NCBI GenBank assembly: GCA_945898215.1
Contig: CAMDHY010000037.1
Location: 1 to 35,395 of the forward strand
DNA from: Pseudoxanthobacter soli DSM 19599
GTDB taxonomy: Bacteria; Pseudomonadota; Alphaproteobacteria; Rhizobiales; Segnochrobactraceae
Reading direction: 5' to 3'
Length of the DNA stretch: 35,395 nt
A program made the position numbers and the translations under genes. The notes under the pieces are model-generated. The model ran no database searches and was not told the origin of the DNA. It saw only the letters and a list, made by a program, of their open reading frames with translations. Positions 1 to 9,306 of the stretch are shown piece by piece; position 1 is the stretch's first letter; each line of letters begins with the position of its first letter.

Positions 1-31
1 TCACGCCGCGCGAGCGGAGCGGAAGCCGCTC

Positions 32-859
32 TCACACCTCGATATTGTCGATCAGCCGCGTCGCCCCGAGCTTCGCTGCGGCGACGATGACGAGGGCTTC
101 GCCCGGCTGCGGCGCGGCGAGGTCCGAGCGGCGGCGCACCGCGACGTAGTCGACCTGCCAGCCGCGGCCGGCAAGCGCGCCCGCCGCATCCGCCTCGACG
201 CCGCCGATGCTCTCGCCGGTGCGCAGGCTAGCCGCAGCCGTCGCGAGCGAGCGCCGGAGCGCCGGCGCCTCGGCGCGCTCGGCCTCCGTCAGGTAACCGT
301 TGCGCGACGACAGCGCGAGGCCGTCGTCGGCGCGCGCCGTCTCCACCCCGACGATCTCGACGCCCATCGACAGCTGCCGCACCATCGCCTCCACGACGCG
401 CAGCTGCTGGTAGTCCTTCTTGCCGAAGACCGCGACCGCCGGGCGCACCATCAGGAACAGCTTCGCCACCACGGTGGCGACGCCGGTGAAGAAGCCGGGG
501 CGCACGGCGCCTTCCAGGATGTCGGTCAGCGCTGGCGGCGGCACGACGCGCACGGTCTGCGGCTCGGGATACATTACCGCCACCGTCGGCGCGTAGACGA
601 CGTCGACGCCGAGGGCTCCGAGCTTCGCGAGATCCGCCTCGAAGGTGCGCGGATAGCGGTCGAAGTCCTCGCTCGGGGCGAACTGCAGCGGGTTGACGAA
701 GATCGACACGGCGACGGGGCCGCCGTGGGCTTTGGCGACGCGCACGAGGTCGAGATGGCCCTCGTGCAGGTTACCCATGGTGGGCACCAGGGCGCAGGAC
801 GAACTCGCGCCCTGCGGCAGGTGGCGCCGCAGGTCGGCGACGGTGCGGACGACGTCCAT
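32..859 (-). CDS. panC: Pantoate--beta-alanine ligase
   Basis: This enzyme condenses pantoate with beta-alanine using ATP to make pantothenate (vitamin B5) in the cytoplasm. The 275-residue product has the PanC nucleotide-binding signature [10 protein letters not shown] at residues 26-35 (the HIGH-type motif), the FGKKDYQQL segment in the middle and LSSRNGYL in the C-terminal half, all typical of the family; the length is also normal. The frame stays open far upstream into panB, but the ATG at 859 gives the canonical N-terminus [10 protein letters not shown], so that start was chosen. It lies 14 bp downstream of panB and is surely co-transcribed with it. The stop codon is 31 bp from the left window edge. 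Confidence 0.97.
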   Translation of the reverse strand: MDVVRTVADLRRHLPQGASSSCALVPTMGNLHEGHLDLVRVAKAHGGPVAVSIFVNPLQFAPSEDFDRYPRTFEADLAKLGALGVDVVYAPTVAVMYPEPQTVRVVPPPALTDILEGAVRPGFFTGVATVVAKLFLMVRPAVAVFGKKDYQQLRVVEAMVRQLSMGVEIVGVETARADDGLALSSRNGYLTEAERAEAPALRRSLATAAASLRTGESIGGVEADAAGALAGRGWQVDYVAVRRRSDLAAPQPGEALVIVAAAKLGATRLIDNIEV

Positions 860-873
860 GATCGTGCGTCGGC

Positions 874-1707
874 TCAGGCGGTCTGTTTCTTCGGCGTGCC
901 GAAGACGTGCTCCGGCCCCGGGAAGCGGCGCGCCTTGACGTCGGCGGCATAGGCGGCGGCGGCCTCCGACATCTGCGCACCGAGCTCGGCATAGCGCTTG
1001 ACGAAGCGCGGCTTGAAGTCGTCGAACAGGCCGACGAGGTCCTCGCTGACGAGCACCTGGCCGTCGCAGGCCGGCGAGCCGCCGATGCCGATGGTGACGA
1101 TCGGCAGCTCGGCGGTGATCTGCCGGGCGATCGGCTCCAGCATCGCCTCGAGCACGACGGAGAAGGCGCCGGCCTCGCAGACGGCGCGGGCGTCGTCGCG
1201 GATCTTGATCGCCTCGGCATCCGTGCGTCCGCGGGCGCGGAAGCCACCGAGCGTGTTCACCGCCTGCGGTGTCATGCCGACGTGGCCCATCACCGGCACG
1301 CCACGCTGGGTGAGGAAGTGGACGGTCTCGGCCATCTCGGCGCCGCCCTCGAGCTTCACCGCCCCGCACCCGGTCTGCGCCATGATGCGTGCTGCGGTGC
1401 GGAAGGCCTGCTCCGGGCTCTCCTGGTAGCTGCCGAACGGCAGGTCGACGACGACGAGCGAGGTCTGCGAGCCGCGCACCACCGCGCCGCCGTGGGCGAT
1501 CATCAGCTCGGGGGTCACGGCGACGGTCGAGTCGAAGCCGTAGACGACCATGCCGAGGCTGTCGCCGACGAGCAGCACATCGACGTGTGGATCGAGGAAT
1601 TTCGCCGTCGCCGCCGTGTAGGCGGTTAATACGACGACCGGCTCACCGCCTTTCCGGGCCGCGATTTCCGGTGCGGTGACCCGGTGCGACCGTCCCGCTG
1701 CGCTCAT
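874..1707 (-). CDS. panB: 3-methyl-2-oxobutanoate hydroxymethyltransferase
   Basis: PanB transfers a hydroxymethyl group from 5,10-methylene-tetrahydrofolate to 2-oxoisovalerate, giving ketopantoate, the first committed step to pantothenate. The 277-residue protein shows the TIM-barrel family motifs [14 protein letters not shown] and [11 protein letters not shown]; Asp49 and Asp88 match the two metal-binding aspartates known in E. coli PanB (Asp45 and Asp84). KLEGG and [10 protein letters not shown] are also present. It is the first gene of a panB-panC operon and is divergent from lepA, with 196 bp between the two ATGs. That gap holds a 9-bp inverted repeat (1740-1769) that would fall in the panB promoter or leader. 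Confidence 0.97.
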   Translation of the reverse strand: MSAAGRSHRVTAPEIAARKGGEPVVVLTAYTAATAKFLDPHVDVLLVGDSLGMVVYGFDSTVAVTPELMIAHGGAVVRGSQTSLVVVDLPFGSYQESPEQAFRTAARIMAQTGCGAVKLEGGAEMAETVHFLTQRGVPVMGHVGMTPQAVNTLGGFRARGRTDAEAIKIRDDARAVCEAGAFSVVLEAMLEPIARQITAELPIVTIGIGGSPACDGQVLVSEDLVGLFDDFKPRFVKRYAELGAQMSEAAAAYAADVKARRFPGPEHVFGTPKKQTA

Positions 1708-1739
1708 CTTGGCTCGTCCCGGCCGCCGTCTGTTTTGTC

Positions 1740-1769
1740 CGCGGAGCGTTGGCGACCTCGCGCTCCGCG
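1740..1769. repeat. Inverted repeat in the panB/lepA divergent promoter region
   Basis: CGCGGAGCG at 1740-1748 is perfectly complementary to CGCTCCGCG at 1761-1769, with a 12-nt spacer. It lies 33 bp upstream of the panB ATG. It could be an operator for a dimeric regulator or a leader hairpin of the pan transcript; the sequence does not decide between them. Confidence 0.4.
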
Positions 1770-1903
1770 ATCACGAATTTGTAACGCTGCACTGCGGCAT
1801 ATTCAACGCCGATCGGCGGCGGCCGTTGCCATGGCACGCGAACCGCGCCGTCCAGTACGAGCGCCGCTTGGCGTGCCGGGGGTCGGGTGCTATCTGGCAC
1901 GCC

Positions 1904-3709
<1,806 letters not shown>

Positions 3710-3711
3710 GC

Positions 3712-3733
3712 GCACGCACCACAGTCTGCGTGC
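3712..3733 (+). terminator. Stem-loop immediately after lepA
   Basis: GCACGCA at 3712-3718 pairs with TGCGTGC at 3727-3733 around an 8-nt loop, starting 2 nt after the lepA stop codon. No T-tract follows, so it is only a terminator-like or 3'-end-protecting hairpin. Confidence 0.35.
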
Positions 3734-3801
3734 ACCCGCACGCCTCGGACCTCCCCGCCGAGCCCATCCGCGGGGTGGCGCTCTCGTCCATTGCCCCGCC
3801 C

Positions 3802-4134
3802 TCACCCCGTCGGGATGCGGGCTCTCGCGTTGTCGACGACGACGGTGAGGCTCGCGCGGACGATCTGCAGGACGGTGCGGTCGATGCGTGATTCGGCCAG
3901 CGCCTCCCGCATCCCCACCGTCTCCTCGACAAGGCCGAGCGTGGCGTCGAGGGCGGCGTGGGCGCGCGCGGGATCGTGCTCGCCATAGCGCGCGATCGTC
4001 TCGATGTAGGACCGTTCCAAAAGGTCGGCGATCAGAACCACCGCCGAGGTCTCGAAGGAGACGCGGTCGGCCGCAAAGTCGGCCCCGGCGTCGTTGGAGG
4101 CGTAGTTTCCCTTCATGTCGCCACCGCTCGTCAT
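3802..4134 (-). CDS. Small hypothetical protein
   Basis: I do not recognise this 110-residue protein. It is acidic, appears almost entirely helical, has no cysteine and shows no signal peptide or membrane segment. The second half carries a run of amphipathic helices with Leu/Val/Ala heptad spacing (DATLGLVEETVGMREALAES, then TVLQIVRASLTVVVDN). An internal ATG at 4116 (MKGNYASNDAG) is an equally good start and would give 104 residues. It is the last gene on the minus strand downstream of the TRAP operon, but 179 bp with a strong stem-loop separates them, so it is probably its own unit. It could be a regulator-like helical bundle; no function is claimed. Confidence 0.6.
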   Translation of the reverse strand: MTSGGDMKGNYASNDAGADFAADRVSFETSAVVLIADLLERSYIETIARYGEHDPARAHAALDATLGLVEETVGMREALAESRIDRTVLQIVRASLTVVVDNARARIPTG

Positions 4135-4251
4135 CCGGCAGGGCGCTGGAGCGGGCGTGGTCGCTCCCGCGCGGACAGAAGATCGTTACGTCGCCTGCCG
4201 CGAAACGGATCACACGACGCCGCATTTTTGTGCCGGCGGTTTCGGCGGCGA

Positions 4252-4284
4252 CCGCTCCCGGTCCGAATGGCCGGCCGGGAGCGG
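4252..4284 (-). terminator. Terminator-like inverted repeat after TRAP operon 1
   Basis: CCGCTCCCGG at 4252-4261 and CCGGGAGCGG at 4275-4284 form a perfect 10-bp stem with a 13-nt loop, starting about 30 bp past the dctP stop in the direction of transcription. There is no U-tract after it on the minus-strand transcript, so termination would need Rho or be inefficient. Confidence 0.45.
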
Positions 4285-4313
4285 AGTTTCGGCGGCGCCG
4301 GGGCGCCGGCGGA

Positions 4314-5381
4314 TCAGCTGTAGCGGTAGGGGGCGCCGGCCTTCTGCATGGTGTCGGTGTACTTCTTTAGGATCTCGACGACCTTGGCGTCGCGCGGGCT
4401 GCGCTGGGCGATCTCGTCCCAGAACTTCAGCGCCTCGTCCTCGACCTGCTTCCATTCCTCGGGCGAAATGGTGGTGAGCTCGAGCTTGCCGCCGGTGACG
4501 CGGTAGTGCGCCTCGCCCCACCAGTACCAGTGCTGACGGTAGTAGTTGGAGCTGTCCATGGAGAGCTGGAACAGCGTCTTCAGGTGCTCCGGCAGCTCGT
4601 TCCAGCGGTCGGAGTTGGCGAAGTAGGAGCCGCACCAGGCGCCCGAGATGTTGTTCGTCAGGTAGTACTTGGTGATGTCGGCCCAGCCGACGGTGTAGGC
4701 CTCGGTGGCACCGCACCAGGCGACGCCGTCGATCTCGCCGGTCTGGATGGCGACCTCGATGTCCTCCCACGGCAGCGTCACCGGCACGACGCCGAAGCGC
4801 TCGAGGAAGCGGCCGCCCGTCGGGAAGGTGAAGACGCGCAGGCCCTTGAGGTCGGCGACGCTGCGGATCGGCTTCGTCGTGACGAAGTTGCACGGGTCCC
4901 ACGAGCCGGCGCCGAGCCACTTCACGCCCGGTACCTCGGCATAGGCCTCCTCCCAGATCTGGTTGAGGCCGTAGTTGTGGAAGAGGGCGGGGATGTCGAG
5001 GCTGTAGCGCGAGGCGAACGGGAAGTAGGCGGCGAACACCGCGACGTCGACCGGCGAGGCCATCGAATCGTCGTCGCTCTGGGCGGCGTCGATGGTGCCC
5101 TGCTGCACGGCGCGGAACAGCTCGCCCTGGGGCACCAACTGGTCGGCGGTGTAGAGCTCGATCGTCATCTCGCCGTTGGCGGCCTTGTTGAAGGCCTCGA
5201 TCGACGGCTTGATGACGTGTTCGGCGAGCGCCGGGCCGGCATAGGTCTGCAGGCGCCACTTGATCGGGCTCTGCGCCTTGACGTAGGGCGCGGCGAGCGT
5301 CGTGGCGCCGACGGCGCCGGCGCCGGCGAGGCCGGCGTTCTTCAGGAACTGGCGTTTGCTGAGGCGCTTGGTCTCGCTCAT
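4314..5381 (-). CDS. dctP: TRAP transporter solute-binding protein (DctP family), Tat-like signal
   Basis: This is the periplasmic binding component of a TRAP secondary transporter. The 355-residue protein starts with a twin-arginine-like signal, SKRQFLK at residues 8-14, followed by an Ala/Gly-rich hydrophobic stretch and a probable cleavage after VKA at 36. The mature part has DctP-type features: a YAGPALAEHVIKP opening, GLRVFTFPTGG before the ligand-binding region, and AIQTGEIDGVAWCGATEAY. The first Arg of the Tat pair is Lys, a tolerated but less common variant. A strong AAGGGGAAGA Shine-Dalgarno precedes the ATG. It is the last gene of dctQ-dctM-dctP, 87 bp after dctM, with a hairpin between them. 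The ligand is unknown; a 2-oxo or hydroxy acid is one possibility, and this is inference. Confidence 0.93.
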   Translation of the reverse strand: MSETKRLSKRQFLKNAGLAGAGAVGATTLAAPYVKAQSPIKWRLQTYAGPALAEHVIKPSIEAFNKAANGEMTIELYTADQLVPQGELFRAVQQGTIDAAQSDDDSMASPVDVAVFAAYFPFASRYSLDIPALFHNYGLNQIWEEAYAEVPGVKWLGAGSWDPCNFVTTKPIRSVADLKGLRVFTFPTGGRFLERFGVVPVTLPWEDIEVAIQTGEIDGVAWCGATEAYTVGWADITKYYLTNNISGAWCGSYFANSDRWNELPEHLKTLFQLSMDSSNYYRQHWYWWGEAHYRVTGGKLELTTISPEEWKQVEDEALKFWDEIAQRSPRDAKVVEILKKYTDTMQKAGAPYRYS

Positions 5382-5399
5382 TGCTCTTCCCCTTGGTTG

Positions 5400-5416
5400 G
5401 GCCCCTCGGAGGGGCC
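5400..5416 (-). promoter_or_regulatory. Intercistronic stem-loop between dctM and dctP (TRAP operon 1)
   Basis: GGCCCCT at 5400-5406 pairs with AGGGGCC at 5410-5416 around CGG, a 7-bp all-but-one G-C stem lying 18 bp upstream of the dctP ATG. Such elements in transporter operons often uncouple the expression level of the abundant binding protein from that of the membrane subunits; here that role is inferred. Confidence 0.5.
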
Positions 5417-5468
5417 ATGGAGACGGGGACCGCAGGCCACCGTCAAAAAAGCAGGGAGCCGCCCATGG

Positions 5469-6794
5469 TCAGCGGCCGAGATAGGCGTTCGGCAGCCACA
5501 GGGCGATCTGCGGGAACACCATCAGGATGACGATGGTCAGCATCATCAGCAGCGCGAACGGGATGATCGAGCGATAGATGTCGCCGATGGTGATCTCCGG
5601 CGGCGCCATCGCCCGCATCAGGAACAGATTGTAGCCGAACGGCGGGGTGATGTAGGCGATCTGGCAGGTGATCGTGTAGAGCACGCCGAACCAGATCGGG
5701 TTGAAGCCGAGCTTCAGCACCAGCGGCAGATAGAGCGGGGCGACGATCACCAGCATCGCCGTGTCGTCGAGGAACATCCCCATGATGATGAACGACAGCA
5801 GCATCATCACGAGGATCGTCCAGGGCGAGAGATCCCAGTTGTTCAGCAGCAGGCCCTCGATCGCCTTGACGGCGCCGAGGCCGTCATAGACGGCGCCGAA
5901 GCAGAGCGCGCCGAGGATGATCCACAGGAACATGCAGCTGATGCCGAGCGTGCCGCGGCTGGTATCGGCGAGCACCTTGAAGGTCAGGCGCCCGGAGACG
6001 AGGGCGGCGAGGGTGGCGAGCAGCGCCCCCACCACCGAGCTCTCGACGAGGCTCGTATAGCCGCCGAGGAACAGCCCCATCATGACGCCGAAGACGACGA
6101 GCGGCAGGATGCCGGCGCGCAGCGCCAGGAGCTTCTCGCGCGGCGTGATCGCCGCCCGCTCCTCCGCCGGCATCGGCGGTCCGAGGTGCGGCTGCAGGCG
6201 GCAGCGGATGTAGATGTAGAGGCCGAACAGCGCCGCCATCAGGAGGCCCGGGCCGATGCCGGCGAGCCAGAGCTGCAGCACCGGCTGGCGCGCGATCATC
6301 GCATAGAGCACCAGCACGACGCTCGGCGGGATCAGGATGCCGAGGGACGAGCCGCCCTGGATGACGCCGGTGACCATCACCTTGTCGTAGCCGCGCTTCA
6401 GCATCTCCGGCAGCGCCACGGTGGCGCCGATCGCCATGCCGGCGACGCTGAGGCCGTTCATGCACGAGATCACCACCATCAGCCCGACGGTGCCGAGAGC
6501 GAGGCCGCCGCGCACCGGCCCGAACCAGATGTGGAACATCCGGTAGAGATTGTTGGCGACGCCCGACTCCGAGAACATGAAGCCCATGAAGACGAAGAAG
6601 GGCACCGTGATCAGCGGGTACCAGTTCATCACCTGGATGGCGGAATTGAACGGCAGCTCCACCGAGCCGGCGCCCCACAAGGCGAGCGCCGCCGCGGCGC
6701 CGACGAAGCCGATCACGCCGAAGACGTACTGCCCGGTCAGGAGCAGCATCATCATCGTCGCGAACATGAATAGGGTGATCAGCTCCGGCGTCAT
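5469..6794 (-). CDS. dctM: TRAP transporter large permease subunit (DctM family)
   Basis: This is the main membrane subunit that couples solute import to the sodium gradient in TRAP transporters. The 441-residue product is hydrophobic throughout, with about 12 membrane segments, and contains DctM signatures such as GGSSLGILIPPSVVLVLYAM and ITPPFGYNLFLM, plus MNGLSVAGMAIGATVALPEM. The ATG at 6794 overlaps the dctQ stop as ATGA and has a GGCGGAAAG Shine-Dalgarno inside dctQ, so translation of the two subunits is coupled. The frame is open upstream, but the extra residues overlap dctQ and are not membrane-like. It works with DctQ (6791-7318) and DctP (4314-5381). Confidence 0.95.
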   Translation of the reverse strand: MTPELITLFMFATMMMLLLTGQYVFGVIGFVGAAAALALWGAGSVELPFNSAIQVMNWYPLITVPFFVFMGFMFSESGVANNLYRMFHIWFGPVRGGLALGTVGLMVVISCMNGLSVAGMAIGATVALPEMLKRGYDKVMVTGVIQGGSSLGILIPPSVVLVLYAMIARQPVLQLWLAGIGPGLLMAALFGLYIYIRCRLQPHLGPPMPAEERAAITPREKLLALRAGILPLVVFGVMMGLFLGGYTSLVESSVVGALLATLAALVSGRLTFKVLADTSRGTLGISCMFLWIILGALCFGAVYDGLGAVKAIEGLLLNNWDLSPWTILVMMLLSFIIMGMFLDDTAMLVIVAPLYLPLVLKLGFNPIWFGVLYTITCQIAYITPPFGYNLFLMRAMAPPEITIGDIYRSIIPFALLMMLTIVILMVFPQIALWLPNAYLGR

Positions 6795-7318
6795 GCGACC
6801 GGCTTTCCGCCGATCGGCGTGCCGCGCAGGAGCGCGATGTCCTTGCAGAGGTTCGACAGCGCCTGCAGCAGCACGAGGAAGACACCGAACGTCATGATCA
6901 TCTTGATCGGCCACATCGGTGGCGCCCAGGAGGTATAGTTCTTCTGATTGTAGGTGATCGCATATTCGGTGCTGGAAAGGCCGCCGGCGATCAGCACCCC
7001 GAGATAGAAGATCACGAAGAAGATGGTGAAGGCGTCGATCATCGCGCGGGTGCGCGGCGTGCGGCTGGCGTAGATGAGGTCCATGCGCACGTGGCTGCCG
7101 AGCTGCATCGCATAGGCGCCGCCGAGCAGGTAGTAGGCCGACAGCACGAACTGCGACATCTCCAGTGCCCAGTTCACCGGCACGCCGAAGATCGCCCGCG
7201 AGGCGACGGAGTAGAGCAGGATCGCCGCGAGCAGGAAGAACAGGCCCATCGCGAAGCGACCGACGGCCTCGTTGAAGGCGTCGACGGCGCGGACGAAGGC
7301 GATGACAGCTCTAGGCAT
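6791..7318 (-). CDS. dctQ: TRAP transporter small permease subunit (DctQ family)
   Basis: This is the four-helix accessory membrane subunit that forms the TRAP permease with DctM. The 175-residue product has membrane segments at about residues 22-45, 58-75, 95-115 and 138-158. It contains family features: the SVASRAIFGVPVNWALEMSQ stretch and LGGAYAMQLGSHVRMDL, where DctQ proteins conserve a Gly-x-His-Val-Arg-hydrophobic-Asp pattern. It is the first gene of operon 1 (dctQ-dctM-dctP) and ends in an ATGA overlap with dctM. The 332 bp upstream is non-coding and must hold the promoter, but no convincing -35/-10 pair was found. Confidence 0.93.
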   Translation of the reverse strand: MPRAVIAFVRAVDAFNEAVGRFAMGLFFLLAAILLYSVASRAIFGVPVNWALEMSQFVLSAYYLLGGAYAMQLGSHVRMDLIYASRTPRTRAMIDAFTIFFVIFYLGVLIAGGLSSTEYAITYNQKNYTSWAPPMWPIKMIMTFGVFLVLLQALSNLCKDIALLRGTPIGGKPVA

Positions 7319-7650
7319 GACGTCCCGCGCCGCCGGTCGCCGCAGGGCCGCCTTCGGCGGCGGGGCCGGCCGGAACGGCAGGCGACCAGGACGGCCTCGG
7401 CCGACCCGGAGGCGAAGACGACGGACGATGCGGCAAGCCAGGCTCCCCAGTCGAGACCCGGCGATCTTTTCAGATGGAAATCAACCGTCAAGCCGCATTC
7501 GGCGGCGGGCATCCCCCCGATGGTCGAAGCGGGGCAGGCCCGCCACCGGAAGACGCCGCGACGGACGATGGTCCACAGCGTCTCCGGCGGCGTCTCGGGC
7601 CAGCGCGGCCGGCACAAGGCCGGCCGCGTCTTCGGACGCGAAGCGGCCCC
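7319..7650. other. 332-bp non-coding gap upstream of TRAP operon 1
   Basis: No protein-like reading frame was found. The gap holds the terminator-like hairpins of the upstream Cys-rich gene (7604-7640), a slightly AT-richer patch around 7465-7490 that could be the promoter area of dctQ, and a 6-bp GCCGCC/GGCGGC hairpin at 7347-7361 in the probable dctQ leader. No convincing sigma-70 or sigma-54 element was identified. Confidence 0.6.
7604..7640 (-). terminator. Overlapping terminator-like hairpins after the Cys-rich gene pair
   Basis: CGCGGCCGGC at 7604-7613 and GCCGGCCGCG at 7619-7628 form a perfect 10-bp stem with loop ACAAG. CGCGTC at 7625-7630 and GACGCG at 7635-7640 form a second stem around TTCG. 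The two share bases 7625-7628, so they are mutually exclusive. They lie 10-47 bp past the stop codon of the 7651-8373 gene; no U-tract follows. Confidence 0.45.
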
Positions 7651-8373
7651 TTACTCGCAGTGGTTCAGCGGCGGAACGCGGCCGTAGAGCTCCTTGGTGA
7701 GGATGCGCGGCGTGCCGGTGTTGGCGCCGACATAGATGGTGGCGCCGGTCCTGGCGCTGGTCTTCGGCGCCTGGCAGTTCTTGAAGAAGCTCTTCTCGCA
7801 CGGATAGGGGCCGACGATCTGGTAGCCGACCTTCGCCGTCGACGGATCGGCGGTGGTGATCGGGCAGGAGCAGACGATCTGGCCCTTGGCGACCTTGCCG
7901 AGCCCGGGGAACTCCTGGCCCTGGGTGCTGCGGAAGCAGATGCCGCCATCGCACTGGGCATAGGAGCCGGTGGAGGTCTCCGCCGGGCAGGTGTAGATCG
8001 CCTTGTCGCCGCCCTTCTTCAGAACCTCTGGCGGCAGGCTGAAGGTCGACACCATGTAGCCGTTGCCGACGCCGTCCGCGTTGATGTCGCAGACGTTGCC
8101 CTCCTTGGTGTTGAACGGCAGGCTGATGCTGTCGCCCTTCCTGACGTCGCACTTGCAGTAGGAGACGCCGTCGAAGACGAAGCAGCGCGCCGAGGCGCAG
8201 AGGGCGTAGGTCTGGTTCTCGCAGATCTGGAAGCCCTTGCTGCCGGCGGGCGTCGCCGCGTCGGTGGCGGCGAACGGGGCGGCCGGCGCCAGCACCACGA
8301 GCGCGCCGAGGAGCGCCATCGACCAGAACACGGGCCGCAGCGAATTCATTTTTGAAAACATAAATTTGATCAT
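7651..8373 (-). CDS. Secreted Cys-rich protein, paralog B (14 cysteines)
   Basis: This is a 240-residue exported protein of unknown function. It has an N-terminal hydrophobic signal (cleavage likely near PFAA) and a mature region with 14 cysteines, including ICENQTYALC, YCKC, TCPAETSTG, QCDGGICF, VCSCPIT and a C-terminal PLNHCE. The even count suggests seven disulfides in the periplasm or outside the cell. It is roughly three-quarters identical by eye to the adjacent upstream gene at 8399-9103, so the two arose by tandem duplication. Start is uncertain: ATGs at 8391, 8373, 8361 and 8349 are in frame. 8373 was chosen because AGAG lies about 9 bp before it. The first codons lie in an AT-rich patch unlike the rest of the window. 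I recall similar proteins as hypotheticals in Hyphomicrobiales. Confidence 0.8.
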   Translation of the reverse strand: MIKFMFSKMNSLRPVFWSMALLGALVVLAPAAPFAATDAATPAGSKGFQICENQTYALCASARCFVFDGVSYCKCDVRKGDSISLPFNTKEGNVCDINADGVGNGYMVSTFSLPPEVLKKGGDKAIYTCPAETSTGSYAQCDGGICFRSTQGQEFPGLGKVAKGQIVCSCPITTADPSTAKVGYQIVGPYPCEKSFFKNCQAPKTSARTGATIYVGANTGTPRILTKELYGRVPPLNHCE

Positions 8374-8398
8374 TGTTTTTTGCTCTAACATCCTGCGG

Positions 8399-9103
8399 TC
8401 ATTCGCAGTGGTTCAGCGGCGGCACCTTGCCGTAGAGCGTCTTGCTCGAGGCGCGGGCCGAACCGGTGGGAGCTCCGACATAGATCGTCGAGCCCGTCTG
8501 GTCGCTCGCGGCCTTCTGGCCGCAATACTTGAAGAAGCTCTTCTCGCAGGGGTAGGGGCCGACGATCTGGTAGCCCGTCGTCGCCGTCGACGGATCGGCG
8601 GTGGTGATCGGGCAGGAACAGACGATCTCGCCCTTGTCGACCTTGCCGAGACCAGGGAATTCCTGGCCCTGGGTGCTGCGGAAGCAGATGCCGCCGTCGC
8701 ACTGCGCGTAGGCGCCGGTGGAGGTCTCGGCCGGGCAGGTGTAGAGCGCCTGATCGCCGCCCTTGGTGAGGCTCTTCGGCAGGCTGAAGGTCGACACCAT
8801 GAAGCCGTTGCCGACGCCGTCGGCGTTCACCGAGCAGACATTGCCGCCCTTGTAGGTCAGCGGGATGCTGACGCTGTCGCCCTTCTTCACGTCGCACTTG
8901 CAGTAGGAGACGTCGTCGAAGACGAAGCACTTTGCCGTCAGGCAGAGCGCGTAGGTCTGATTCTCGCAGATGGTGAGGCCGGCGGCCGGCGGCGTCGCGT
9001 CGGTGGCAGCCGACGCGGGCGCCGCGAGCGACAGGGCGAGAAGCACGGCGACGAAGGTGGACGACAGGACGGCACGCAGGTTCGAGAGCGCGGACGCGAG
9101 CAT
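8399..9103 (-). CDS. Secreted Cys-rich protein, paralog A (14 cysteines)
   Basis: This 234-residue exported protein of unknown function is the upstream member of a tandem pair. The signal peptide MLASALSNLRAVL to about ASA at 30-32 is followed by the same 14-cysteine pattern as its neighbour: ICENQTYALC, KCF, YCKCDVKKGDS, TCPAETSTGAYAQC, GICFRSTQGQEFPG, IVCSCPITTADPST, GPYPCEKSFFKYC and a terminal LNHCE. The start at 9103 is set by an excellent AGGGGGAA Shine-Dalgarno 7 bp upstream; the frame remains open for 34 more codons, which lack a signal-like character. It ends 25 bp before the chosen start of paralog B, so they probably share a transcript. It is divergent from TRAP operon 2. No enzyme motif is visible; a structural or binding role is only a guess. 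Confidence 0.85.
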   Translation of the reverse strand: MLASALSNLRAVLSSTFVAVLLALSLAAPASAATDATPPAAGLTICENQTYALCLTAKCFVFDDVSYCKCDVKKGDSVSIPLTYKGGNVCSVNADGVGNGFMVSTFSLPKSLTKGGDQALYTCPAETSTGAYAQCDGGICFRSTQGQEFPGLGKVDKGEIVCSCPITTADPSTATTGYQIVGPYPCEKSFFKYCGQKAASDQTGSTIYVGAPTGSARASSKTLYGKVPPLNHCE

Positions 9104-9306
9104 GACGAAATTCCCCCTGGCCACGGAGTGGCGGTAACGAGGGTCTACGGTGGCAGGTGGTGAAAGTCCTCGCGGATCCGCTCCGAAAATGGAGTGTTGG
9201 CCCACCGAACAGCCGCTTATCCCTCCATTGCGAATTTTAATGAGCCCTGGCGCACCAATCCGCCGACAATCGCCGCAATCCCGACGGTGAACCAGAGGCG
9301 GACCCC

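Noticed and set aside
860-1369. An N-terminal extension of PanC giving a 445-residue protein.
   Set aside because: The extra residues are an out-of-frame reading of panB; the canonical PanC N-terminus starts at 859.
1779-1803. TTGTAA and CATATT as a lepA promoter.
   Set aside because: The spacer is 13 bp, too short for a normal sigma-70-type promoter.
9104-9306. A LysR-type T-N11-A binding site between the Cys-rich genes and TRAP operon 2.
   Set aside because: No symmetric site stood out by eye, so none is annotated.
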